From positions 1-54,384 of the forward strand of contig JANBPU010000108.1 of NCBI GenBank assembly GCA_027575805.1: a stretch of 54,384 bases of DNA, read 5' to 3'. Numbering within the stretch: the first letter of the stretch is position 1; each line of letters starts with the position of its first letter. Shown in pieces: positions 20,701 through 29,292 of the stretch. Source of the stretch: Mycoemilia scoparia (Eukaryota > Kickxellomycota > Kickxellomycetes > Kickxellales > Kickxellaceae). The position numbers and the translations under genes were made by a program. The notes under the pieces are model-generated. The model searched no databases, had not been told where the DNA came from, and saw only the letters and a program-made list of their open reading frames with translations.

Positions 20701-21674
20701 CCACTAATCGGTTTAGAAGCCTGGGCTATGCTCTGGAGAAACACTAGAGACTCCATTGCAAGAAATGTATCGGCGCTGTTAAAGTATTGGCTGAACAGTT
20801 TTCGTAATTCCATTTTCCTTTTCATGTCAATTGAGCTTAGATCACGAGTTTGAAGCAATTGTTTGAGTTCCAGTTCTTTTATAGATCTTTCATACTTTGA
20901 CATTGTTGTGGCTGATAAGTTGGGGATGACCTTTATGTTGGGGAGTGGTGTATAGGCTGCTATAAATAAACCAGAAAGCATATCAGCCATGTATCTGGTT
21001 CTTAGCTGATGCCCGACATCGCTAACAGTTTTTTGCCCGGTCAATGCGAGCTTTGTTAATTTGATCATCCATTCCGCCAGATCCATGTTTTGAATATTAT
21101 TATTGGAGGTTGAGGTTGATGAACTGGGGTTTTTTTGCTGCAGCATATCTTGTACGATGACTTGTGCCAATGGACTTATATCAGACTTTAAACGATGTTG
21201 AACTGGTATACCAGTTCCTATCAGCATTAATGGCGTGATGGCAAATATCACTATAAAATCGATTGCATTTAATATATTTTTCTGATCCACAAGCCCCAGT
21301 GGCTCGGTTGATTCGTCTTCGTTTTCTGTTTCCCATTCGACGAGGGTTTCTTGTAAGGATGTGAGAGATTCTAATAAACCAAGGGACATTTTTTGGAATG
21401 CTAATGGATCTTGTTCATCAACTTTGATTATTCTTGTCTTCGGAGTGTCTTTGACTTCTTGAATACTGCTTGGTTTGATGACCCAAGCTCTTTCTATAAA
21501 TATATATGTTCTTACATTCATCAATAGGAAGTCACTTGCAAATTGGCAATACCCACTCGTAAATGAATTCGTATAAATACCTTTAATTAGATTTTCGGCT
21601 TCTTCGAGCTTTTCTTTTAGCAAAGTGGTTGCTTCCCTCACTGCCTTGTCCTGAGCAGTCTCCTTTTCAGACAT
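17727..21674 (-). CDS. RTP1: TANGO6/Rtp1-like HEAT-repeat protein, RNA polymerase assembly
   Basis: An uninterrupted 1315-residue frame beginning MSEKETAQDK. Most of it is alpha-helical solenoid with acidic, Ser/Thr-rich linkers. The C-terminal third carries the conserved part of the TANGO6/Rtp1 family: IPVKAHGLVLLRQMVLEKN near residue 1028, FIYLNAIKGLASFVDAYGSK, RLHVGEALLHIAQRSG and, near 1230-1260, RRAAIYFLVSLLKGHGSKLF. Yeast Rtp1 helps assemble and import RNA polymerase II; the animal member was first found in a secretion screen. I infer the same role here with moderate certainty, because only the C-terminal region is diagnostic. The long frame without introns contrasts with the split genes nearby. 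Confidence 0.78.
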   Translation of the reverse strand: MSEKETAQDKAVREATTLLKEKLEEAENLIKGIYTNSFTSGYCQFASDFLLMNVRTYIFIERAWVIKPSSIQEVKDTPKTRIIKVDEQDPLAFQKMSLGLLESLTSLQETLVEWETENEDESTEPLGLVDQKNILNAIDFIVIFAITPLMLIGTGIPVQHRLKSDISPLAQVIVQDMLQQKNPSSSTSTSNNNIQNMDLAEWMIKLTKLALTGQKTVSDVGHQLRTRYMADMLSGLFIAAYTPLPNIKVIPNLSATTMSKYERSIKELELKQLLQTRDLSSIDMKRKMELRKLFSQYFNSADTFLAMESLVFLQSIAQASKPISGPLWYIKLCSKFLSRLVLRPHGVEVAISFLVNSEDNDSSGTGRDQSQLTAQKLDKTMNIILTPPSDIDANTYITNMCESLKNIFKRDSDRIYRNSDTNSADNNGKSIAGKDQNNDPTNDNEKERGERQCKASACIIAQLFNTREPLFVQNVVKPITQVLNKWRLHKSINKPNSESKKASQCLSDSSMQVDDSDSDMKLDGGLRLPGSSTTSIKPKGKSPLIQEIKSKDTKTATIMIDQKDILIPYKELRYIIYFLYLMSDEALVRNMVPEYQLLLKTLIGPIFVQLFHLYSFLWEKTKKQPQQQQNLVMKNQVARILDVYFEYSMDTQIIKSVKELVFTIRGEDFDDDSSSSPNQDTSFIVPVFDVVSEGGVILVWPSQQIIDSNAGTIKQEGNGEDEYEEQDKLQTKLNLNAFIDFISAKKYQQIAGQIFVLFLQEYTARWQLYIEPNKQSEANAVELMGGVVSTFTSESEQKKHVTKWWLVSQALMAMVDQIGPRILNKPLEILGAIETILEQIVANPPVDVDVDKMDIDKDDDKDPSLTSTTSLLENLKNVGATGGDGTGLNLDNINEEQLGDTETVLVVLTLLSVLLSEPPIPSSQPTSKPTTTSYSDKWDKRALDNLDRVCQHVKSIGKIYAKSQIVSGLSSEIIMQSRIFKTLASINNPDDHVEEKDMATGEDQDQNRKESLELYAQALRDIQDEAIPVKAHGLVLLRQMVLEKNPILTESTTPASATTSSTNMDINSATKLDDIMTIFARMIQNEDSFIYLNAIKGLASFVDAYGSKFLPKILEMYKDSSLSADTRLHVGEALLHIAQRSGLALAKYSDLIVPQLIDILNKTTINTSASAATTKQHQEQEVQDNINIIQSAISILGAMCEISPLSSHKWIDTIVRYISEILVMTANNTKLSVIRRAAIYFLVSLLKGHGSKLFERIDREMLSTIFDQLQTSLHTETDEIARYNASVGVHELENLIINKIFPKTKSTSTSSALNF

Positions 21675-22051
21675 GTTTACGAAAGGGAGTGTGGAAGCTG
21701 TCTGCTCTTATTCTTATTTTTGTTATGCAAAAGGTTTACAAATACAACGAAAACAACTTGAAAATTGAAATCAATCTAGTCCTCTGAAATGACTTGGAGT
21801 GACGTTTAGAAAAGAAACCTATAGAACAGGTTTAGATCATTTTAGTGATCAGAGTATTATGATCAAATCAGCATAATGACCATTTGGTATATTCATATAG
21901 CAATGCTATTTGGTGACGCAAGCCAAAAGTAAACCTATGTTGATGCTATAGGGATAATTGCCAAGGCTCGACATTCCAACCCTTTGTTTGTGTATTACTT
22001 TTACCCTTTTCCATTCCAATTGCCACAAAACCCCAACAACAGACATTCAAA
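21675..22051. promoter_or_regulatory. shared divergent promoter RTP1/PUP1
   Basis: The 377-bp gap separates two ATGs pointing away from each other. It contains two TGACG cores, TGACGT at 21800-21805 and TGACGCA at 21914-21920, which resemble CRE/bZIP half-sites. I do not see the GGTGGCAAA box known from yeast proteasome promoters. The assignment as a bidirectional promoter rests on layout alone. Confidence 0.45.
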
Positions 22052-22870
22052 ATGGTTCCAGCAAATCGTCGAGGATTCCATTTCGACAACTGCAAACGTA
22101 ATGAATTACTTGAATCCAAGGGCTCCATAACTGCCAAATTCACCAAGACTGGTACAACCATTGTCGGACTAATATATAAGGATGGCGTGATCCTTGGTGC
22201 TGATACCAGAGCAACCGAAGGGCCCATTGTTGCCGACAAAAACTGTGAAAAACTCCACCGCCTAACTGAAAACATGTATTGTGCTGGCGCCGGTACAGCT
22301 GCTGATACAGAATATACCACCAACATGATTGCATCAAAACTTGAACTCCATCGGTTAAATACCAACAGACAACCTAGAGTTGTAACTGCCGCATCAATGC
22401 TTAGCCAACACCTCTTCCAATACCAAGGTCACATTGGCGCTAATCTTATTCTTGGTGGTTATGATATTAATGGGCCGCAATTGATTTCAGTTATGCCCCA
22501 TGGGTCAACTGATAAGCTCCCTTACATGACATTGGGTTCGGGTATGTTGGCAGCTATGGCTGTGTTTGAAACTAAATGGAAACCTAATATGGAAAGGGAT
22601 GATGCTATTGCATTGGTCACTGAAGCTGTTAGTGCAGGTATCTTCAACGATCTTGGGTCTGGAAGTAATGTTGATGTTGTAGTTATTACAAAGGATAGGA
22701 CCGATTATTTGAGAAATCATTCTAAACCCAACCAGCGTGTTCCTAAACAAACTAGTTATAAGTATCCTCCTGGGTCAGTTTCTGTTATTAGAAAGGAAGT
22801 TCGCTATCACAGCAATGCCAATCAATCTCCAGCTGCTGTTGTTCCTGAGGTTGTTATGAGCGAGTCTTAA
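22052..22870 (+). CDS. PUP1: 20S proteasome subunit beta2 (trypsin-like active site)
   Basis: An intronless 272-residue frame. The propeptide of about 34 residues ends KTG, and processing exposes Thr35 ([20 protein letters not shown]), the N-terminal nucleophile of beta2. Further marks are [54 protein letters not shown] and [18 protein letters not shown]. The C-terminal extension (about residues 225-272) is the long arm by which beta2 wraps around beta3. It shares its promoter region with RTP1. The gene looks complete and functional. Confidence 0.96.
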   Translation: MVPANRRGFHFDNCKRNELLESKGSITAKFTKTGTTIVGLIYKDGVILGADTRATEGPIVADKNCEKLHRLTENMYCAGAGTAADTEYTTNMIASKLELHRLNTNRQPRVVTAASMLSQHLFQYQGHIGANLILGGYDINGPQLISVMPHGSTDKLPYMTLGSGMLAAMAVFETKWKPNMERDDAIALVTEAVSAGIFNDLGSGSNVDVVVITKDRTDYLRNHSKPNQRVPKQTSYKYPPGSVSVIRKEVRYHSNANQSPAAVVPEVVMSES

Positions 22871-23359
22871 TCATAACAATAATTCTCATAAAACTAAACC
22901 TATCATTTATCTTTCAATCATCCATTTTCCAAATATCAAAGAGTCGTACTTCTTTCTAACTGATCCTTTACAATAAATCCATTCATTAAATATTAATTAT
23001 GATGAAATTCTATTCTTTTTCCTCTTCCACTCTTAATTATAAATGTAACAGAGCATCTGGCTGTCTGTAGTAGTTACTAGGATTAAAACAAATGAATTCA
23101 ATAAAATAACTGGAAATTAATATTATTGAGGACTTTTATAAAACTTTGAACTGGCTGAAATATAGCCTTTGCCAATTTATTTGAAGCTTGATTATCAAGT
23201 TCAATCCCCCACCCCCCTCTATCCCCTTCAACCATCTCACCTAGTTTTTCCAACTTGGCCCAAAGATCATAATTGCTATTGTTACTACTAACGCTATTCC
23301 TAGAATTAATAGCTTTAAGAAGGGTATCCCCATAGAAATTTTAAATGACCTCTTTGGTT

Positions 23360-23410
23360 TATCAAAAAATACTCAGATTTCAAAAAGCCTTGGGCAAAAA
23401 TGGGTGTTTA
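23360..23410 (+). repeat. dispersed repeat family 2, fragment
   Basis: CAGATTTCAAAAAGCCTTGG followed by GCAAAAATGGG matches the first block of the copies at 7325 and 8425. The later blocks are absent, so this is a truncated or strongly diverged copy. Confidence 0.45.
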
Positions 23411-23670
23411 CTAATAAAATTTGTACCCTTTACCACTAGGCTAAAAGACTATTGTGAAGTCAACATTGGACTTCAGAGTATAGGTATTATGAACGAAGTA
23501 TGCAATGGTCCCCCAAGCCACTCACAAAAATAATCATGGATATGATAAACACCATAGCTTTAGTTGAAAATTGGATTTGGGTTGAATTTATGTGTCCGAT
23601 TGATATTATTTATTTTGATAGGAGCTGCTAACTTTTCATCTTTTGGTTATACATAATTAAAAGATATTTG

Positions 23671-23698
<28 letters not shown>
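23671..23698. repeat. (CT)n microsatellite
   Basis: Fourteen CT units in the PUP1/ATG14 spacer. Confidence 0.95.
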
Positions 23699-23701
<3 letters not shown>

Positions 23702-23904
23702 AAAATCTTGAACCTATTCTAAAGTGAATTCCCAAGACAAAAAGAGTAAAGGTCTATGGAATTATAGAACTCTGAATAGCGAGTTATTTCTAGTATTTAT
23801 TATAAAGCAAATCGCATAATATGTTTAAATAACTAGGTTGAGTAGTTATACAATGAAAATCAAAAGAAAATAGTCTAGTAAATACTAATCATCACCAAAA
23901 ACTT

Positions 23905-25512
23905 TTACAAAAAGTCCCAATACTCGTCTTCATGTTCACTATGTTCAATCTCTTCATCACAAATATGGAGCTGTTTTAACCGCTGTCTAACTTCGGCTCT
24001 CAGGCTTTGCTCGTTCTCAATAACTCCACTTAAAACATACAAACTCATGACACTTTTGACAACATCGTAAAGCGCTGTTTCAAAATCCAAAGGAATAATA
24101 GGCCTCGAAGCAACCTGTTGCTGCTGTTTTTGTGCCACCGCAGCAGACGTAGTTAAGGAGTTTAGAGATGATAAGCCCGTAACAATTGATGACGATGAGG
24201 GTGATTTCTGTTCATTACTCTGATCCGGATATTCCAACATCCACACAGTTTCTCTTAAATACTGCAAAGGATCGGTCGGTGACAATTTAGACACATCAAC
24301 TCCAGTAACACTAGCCAAATAAACCAAATTATAAAGCAACATCGAAAGTCCAATAATAAAATCCGGCAAGTTCTGGCCACTATATCCTAACTCAATATCC
24401 CCACCACCACCGCCACCACTATTAGATGTGGACATCCACTCTCTCCATCCCGGTCTGATAATCAACATAGCACCTCGTCTTCTAATAACAAACGGCGGCT
24501 TAACCCCCATATATCTGACAAACAAACTCGACAAATGAGCAACTCTACCAACATTAGCGCTAATAGATTGTGGCGAAAATAAATTCTCGCTATTCCCACT
24601 CCTGGAATTAATACCATCAGCGATACTGGGCCATATTTGTCCAAAAAGCTCTCTCGACCTATACGGATTCCCAAAATTATCCAACAGCGGAGGAGGATCC
24701 AAACACAACCCCACAAATCGACAAGTTTCTCTCATCAAAATAGCCTTTGCTTGTCTCAGCTCAATCTGGACCTCCTTCTTTCTTTGAGCTTCAGGCCGGT
24801 GCCAATTGTCCAGCCTATCTTTTTGTTCCCTCGCAATAATCCGGATCCCAACATCCAACCTCCCCAATCTAGCTCTTTTCTTTTCCAATTTCTTTGTCGC
24901 TCTCTTTACCATTTTCTGAGTTTGGATTAATTGCTTTTGTTTTAATTCAACCAGTTTTTGAAGTTCTTGAATCCGCTGTTCGGTTTTATTCATTGATGAC
25001 GACAGCTGACGCCATCTTTTAGTATTTACATCCTTGATTGCTAGGTCGTAGATTTGATAGGATGTTTTAGTAGAATCCCATCGTTTGTTGATTATTTGTT
25101 GACGATCCAATCTTTATATATAAAGTTTTTGAATATTGTTAATATCCGATATATATGACAAGGTCTCAATAGAAAGTAAACCAAATGGTACTCCCATGTC
25201 TCCAGTAAATTTGGCCCATGGGCCATACATTTTAGGCTAACATTGGAGAGATTATTCTGGTGCATTTTAGAGGAGATTCTGTCATGTATCTGAGTAGATG
25301 TAAATATAATATTAGGATGCTTACCTTTCGGTTATACATTTAATACAGTATAGTTGTGTATATTGCCACCGTTGACAATTAAAACAATACGGGGTATCCT
25401 TCACAAAACATGGTGAACAATTTGAAGAATTCGAAATATTGGCAGAAAGGGAAGTTGGTTGTGAAATATGAGGAGAAGTGGTGGAGGAGATGGAAGGATG
25501 ATGTATATTCAT
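23905..25512 (-). CDS. ATG14: Atg14-like autophagy subunit of PI3-kinase complex I
   Basis: Two exons (25512-25325 and 25111-23905) encode 464 residues; donor GTAAGC, acceptor ATAAAG. The N-terminal exon has three CxxC pairs (Cys32/35, Cys43/46 and Cys56/59), the kind of cysteine-rich start found in Atg14/Barkor. Residues about 80-150 form a Lys/Glu/Gln-rich coiled coil (RIQELQKLVELKQKQLIQTQ). The globular part has SANVGRVAHLSSLFVRYMGV, a variant of the Atg14/Vps38 (UVRAG) family core, and LPDFIIGLSMLLYNLVYLA. Atg14 brings Vps34 kinase with Vps30/Beclin to the autophagosome formation site. Vps38/UVRAG is the main alternative; the cysteine pairs favour Atg14. The ATG at 25512 is the first in the exon frame (the upstream codon is TTG). 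Confidence 0.78.
25188..25280 (-). repeat. dispersed repeat family 3, copy 2 (within the ATG14 intron)
   Basis: Read on the minus strand, it has CACCAGAATAAT, then TAGCCTAAAATGTATGGCCC, ATGGGCCAAATTTAC and GGGAGTACCATTTGG, in the same order as 6650-6770. It occupies nearly half of the 213-bp ATG14 intron (25112-25324). Confidence 0.5.
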
Positions 25513-26315
25513 GACTGGTATTGTTGTATTTGTCCTTTGTTGTGCTGATTGTATTGAACAAAAGAAGTCAAGTCTATAATACAAAAATGCAGTCCAGGCC
25601 GATTTTGTCGTCTATTTCTTTATTTTAGCGGAATTTTAAATTTTTGGTCTTATAACTACGTCTATTAGAGTCTTGAAGCTTATGGTTTGATATCAATAAG
25701 CACTCATAGCCCTTCAAAGAGGAATATATGAAATTTGGGTGTCAGAGTGTGTGAATTTATGAGAAATTAAAAGGCGTAATACAAAAATAGGTTGAAAATA
25801 ATGAAGAAAAAGGATAATTAGAAGGAATATGGTGCTATGAAAACATTCATACACACAGAGCCAAGTATATTAATATAACAAAATGAACAAGAATGGAAAA
25901 TTGAAGAGTGAAGTGATTTTGGTTAGAAGCTGTTCTATGAAGCAACCGAGTAATCGAACAGGTGATATCTCTGATTTGTGGTCACTCTTGCGTGTTCAAG
26001 GAGCATGTGTCAAAGGAAAGGGTAGAGTGATCAAGATAATACTAATTGATTCATGAGCTGTTATGGGTGAGTGTCACATGACTCATTGACCAAACTCAAG
26101 ATGACTTGTGGTACACCATACATTTTTCTTTGGAGAGAAACCGCAATGCCTTATGACTACTTGAGTTAGAATGTGGGTTTACACTAAAGGAATGGTCTGA
26201 ATAATAATAGTAAACTTGAAACACTTAAAAATAGAATATAATATGAAAATAATGAAACGGGTACTAAGTTTTGAGCAATACCTTTGATTATAGTATATTT
26301 AAAAAATTTTTCAAC
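25513..26315. other. intergenic ATG14/tRNA-Pro
   Basis: 0.8 kb of AT-rich DNA, presumably with the ATG14 promoter. I see no gene, RNA or repeat. Confidence 0.4.
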
Positions 26316-26387
26316 GGTTCTGTGGTCTAGTGGTATGATTTTCGCTTAGGGTGCGAGAGGTCCCGGGTTCAATCCCCGGCAGAGCCC
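26316..26387 (+). tRNA. tRNA-Pro (AGG)
   Basis: A complete cloverleaf of 72 nt. The acceptor arm GGTTCTG pairs with CAGAGCC. The anticodon loop TTAGGGT is held by CTCGC-type stem pairing (TTCGC/GCGAG), giving anticodon AGG (proline). The T-loop is TTCAATC. No intron. A T5 run at 26391-26395 is a good RNA polymerase III terminator. Confidence 0.95.
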
Positions 26388-26650
26388 CACTTTTTGCCTT
26401 TGCTTGTTATATATAATAATCATGGGATCTTTTTTGGGTTGCAATTTTCATGTGACAAAATCTACTATAACTATAACAAAAGCTTTAAAAATAGTTATTC
26501 ATTATATATATTTAGGGCGAGAATGTTATTAATAGAAAGCAAATAAAAGGGCAAGAAAAACGAATATAGTTTGTCATAATAAGTATTAATGACATGTGTT
26601 GTAGTATGAATAAACAAACAAAATCTAAGTAACTGGAATAGTATATTTAT

Positions 26651-27973
26651 CTACATCTGGTTGCATTGATCCAATTCAGCAGGCATTTTAGGTTCGCCAT
26701 CTTGTCCAAAATCCATATCTGGTGCCAAATGTTTCAACAACTCTTCAGGAGGTTGACCATAGCTTTGCATTTTCTCCATCAATTCTTTAATCTTTGCTTC
26801 ATTTTCTGGGGTATCTTCTTTGCCCTTTGGCATCTCATCAAATGCCTTTAGGATTTCCTTTACACATCCGTATTGCTTCTGATATCTTTCATAGTCAGCA
26901 GCATCGATCTTTCCTTTGTTGGCTTCAAGATATTTGGGGTACTCCTTGTTGAGATCTGTCATTGGTTCGTATAGCATTTCTTTTGACATGAACATGCTAA
27001 ACATATTTTCAAACATTCCCTCGAATTGAGAGTCGTCGCCAGTGCCAGCAGTGCCACCAAGACCTTCCATTTGTTTGAGTAGCTGTTCAAGCATATCGTC
27101 GTGGTTGGAGCTGGATGCAGCGGTCTCGGCTTCGGCGCGATCCGAACTTTCCTTGAGTTTGTTCATTGTTTGTTGGATGGTTTCTTGGAATGTCGCGCGG
27201 GGTTTTGATGAACCCGCATCAGCGGTGGTATCTGTTGATTGGGATTTCAATGATTCTTTAAGGTTCTTGTCTTTGTTAGTGTTATTGGCTGATCTAATGT
27301 CTCTGGTTTGTTGTTGTTTCTGTGCTGATGCTGAAGAAGAGGATTCTTCTGACTTTTTAGAAGCGGCGGCAGCAGCAGCGTTAGAAGATGAGGGGGCCTT
27401 TTCTGTCTTTTCTTGTTTTTTGTCATCATCGCTGAGATCAGACTTGAAAGATTCAAACTCTTTCATAAGCTCGTTCATTGTAGCCTGGATATCTTCATCG
27501 CCACCCTGGATTCCACTCAATAAAGCTTCCATTCCTTTAGTTAACTTTTCGGCAAGTTCATCATCGTTGAGGTCAATATTGTTGGGATCGAAATCCTTTC
27601 CAAAATCAAAATCGAGGTTTTCGGCTTTTTGGGATTTAGCTGTGCCTGCGCCAGCAGCAAGCTTTGGTTTAGACCCTGTGGATGTTGTGGCTGCGGCTTT
27701 TGTTGCTGGTGGTTTGGACTTGGGCTTCTCTGGCTTTGAAAACTCTTGAAGAACGCCTATTACACATATACAGGCAATTAGAAGATAAGGTGAGAAATGT
27801 AATGTAGTATGGGAGAAACTCATTGGAGCTTAGTACTATGATGCACCTATCCATTTGTTTAGAATGCGTTTATTTTGTGCCAGCATTTTGAGAGTCAATT
27901 AAAAGAATGCATGCAAGAGTGACTTACTGTCTAAAATGTCATCGAATTCGTCATCGTTGTTATGCTTGCTCAT
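26651..27973 (-). CDS. PEX19: peroxin 19, peroxisomal membrane protein chaperone
   Basis: Two exons (27973-27928 and 27756-26651) encode 383 residues; donor GTAAGT, acceptor GTAATAG. The short first exon encodes MSKHNNDDEFDDILD, and the junction completes the acidic N-terminal Pex3-binding motif (EFDDILDSVLQEF). A Lys/Pro/Ala-rich linker and an expanded Ser/Ala/Lys stretch follow. The C-terminal cargo-binding helical domain includes FENMFSMFMSKEMLYEPM and DLNKEYPKYLEANKGKI. The protein ends Cys-Asn-Gln-Met, a CaaX farnesylation box as in Pex19 of other organisms. It binds newly made peroxisomal membrane proteins in the cytosol and delivers them to Pex3. It is longer than human (299) or yeast (342) Pex19 because of the linker. 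Confidence 0.93.
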
Positions 27974-28540
27974 TTTAAATCTATGATAGTAGTGGCAGTA
28001 GTAGTAATGTGCTTGGAAATATCAAATGAAAAGTACAGAATAAAGAAAAAGAAAAGAGAAAGGTTATTATCTATGCGCAGATTAACGAGTCTGTGTTCAT
28101 AACAGTGTGTGTGGTTATTATAAGAGATGACCAAAGAACGTGATATAAGTGTGCGTGTGTGTGGATAGGGCAAATAATAATCAATCAAGTGAAAACCATT
28201 GAATGGATTGGCAACAATCACTACTGCCTACTTTGAAAGTAGCTGTGGTGGCTGTTGATAATTCTACAAATGCCCTTTGTTGGATTTTCTGGTTCCTCAT
28301 CAAAGCAGCACCCGGATCCGAATCTAGACACATTACCACCACACAGCCATTGCAAGTATAGCATCTCTTGAAAAAACGACTTTTGTGCTGTTATATAATT
28401 TAGCACGTGGTTTCTAATACAAAAGCGCCCCTCTATCTACATTCTATACTTGGATGTAACAAAGTTCTCTGTGCTGGTATGTACAAGTAGCATGTAGTCG
28501 GATCAAGGATAATGATGGCGAATAGGATTGATTACTTGGC

Positions 28541-28642
28541 ATATTGGTAATAATTTTTGAATGGTAACTTTTGGTGGCCAATGGGTATAGGGCCAATCAC
28601 AGCCAAATGAGGGACTAACCCTTCATAAAAAACCTCCCATAT
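28541..28642. mobile_element. MITE-like element, family 1, complete copy
   Basis: Left end ATATTGGTAATAATTTTTGA and right end, on the opposite strand, ATATGGGAGGTTTTTTATGA form imperfect terminal inverted repeats of about 24 bp. The inner part contains CTTTTGGTGGCCAATGGGTA and ACAGCCAAATGAG, shared with the intronic copy at 3931. Length 102 bp, no frame. Confidence 0.72.
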
Positions 28643-28861
28643 AATGAATAGTAGTAGCTAGCATTAGTTTAAGATACTGGCAGACGAACTTCTTTTAAAA
28701 GCAATAGCATAGCTGGACCTTTCGATCTATTAATTTTCATTTATATACTTCCATTTTTACAATAAACTTGGAATAATTTTTATTCATAACGGAATAAAAG
28801 CGCTATAGAAACTTTTGCAATACTCTTGGTTATTATTATAAATTGATAGACTGTACCCTTC

Positions 28862-28925
28862 CTCTAAAAAGGGTATGTGTCAGAATAATCCCTGGAATGA
28901 CAATCTCAAATGGTGTATGGTGTGT
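28862..28925 (+). repeat. dispersed repeat family 3, fragment
   Basis: GTCAGAATAATCCCTGGAAT and AAATGGTGTATGG match the first part of the copy at 6650. The downstream blocks are not seen. Confidence 0.4.
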
Positions 28926-29292
28926 TTCATATGTAATATTATTTGAGGGCACTAGTGGATGGCAGTTCCTTTTTTGATGATAATGATATTAAAGTAGGAG
29001 GAGAAGGAGAGTAGCCCTGTCTCATTTGCCTTGACCGTCTTTTCTTCAAAAGCCAAACCCATAACATTGTGTTTCCCATACTCCGATGTTGTTCAAAAAA
29101 GATTCGCAAACATATAAACAATAAGCTTTCTCCTCACTTTTTCCTTCCTTTCAAAATTATTTCAAAAAAAAAACAGCGTTACTTTATACCAAAATTTCTC
29201 TTGTCTTTTTCTATTTCTCTTGTTTACCACTTTCAACAAACACGCAAAAACAACAACAATAACAACAACAGTGGCAATAAAACATCTTTAGG

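Larger units (their letters stand above)
22871..23904. other. intergenic PUP1/ATG14 (convergent 3' ends)
   Basis: A 1-kb spacer between two converging genes. It holds a fragment of repeat family 2 (23360-23410) and a CT microsatellite (23671-23698). A 62-codon ATG frame at 23345-23533 overlaps the repeat and is not called. Confidence 0.5.
27974..29292. other. divergent intergenic region PEX19/SPT6
   Basis: 1.3 kb with both promoters. It carries a complete MITE-like element (28541-28642), a fragment of repeat family 3 (28862-28925) and a CA/GT-rich stretch near 28150. A Cys-containing frame of 47 codons on the minus strand (28221-28364) has rather coding-like codons but no recognised family. 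Confidence 0.5.

Noticed and set aside
27042..27749. 235-codon frame antisense to PEX19
   Set aside because: Shadow of the Ala/Ser/Lys-rich linker; PEX19 has clear domains and a CaaX end on the other strand.
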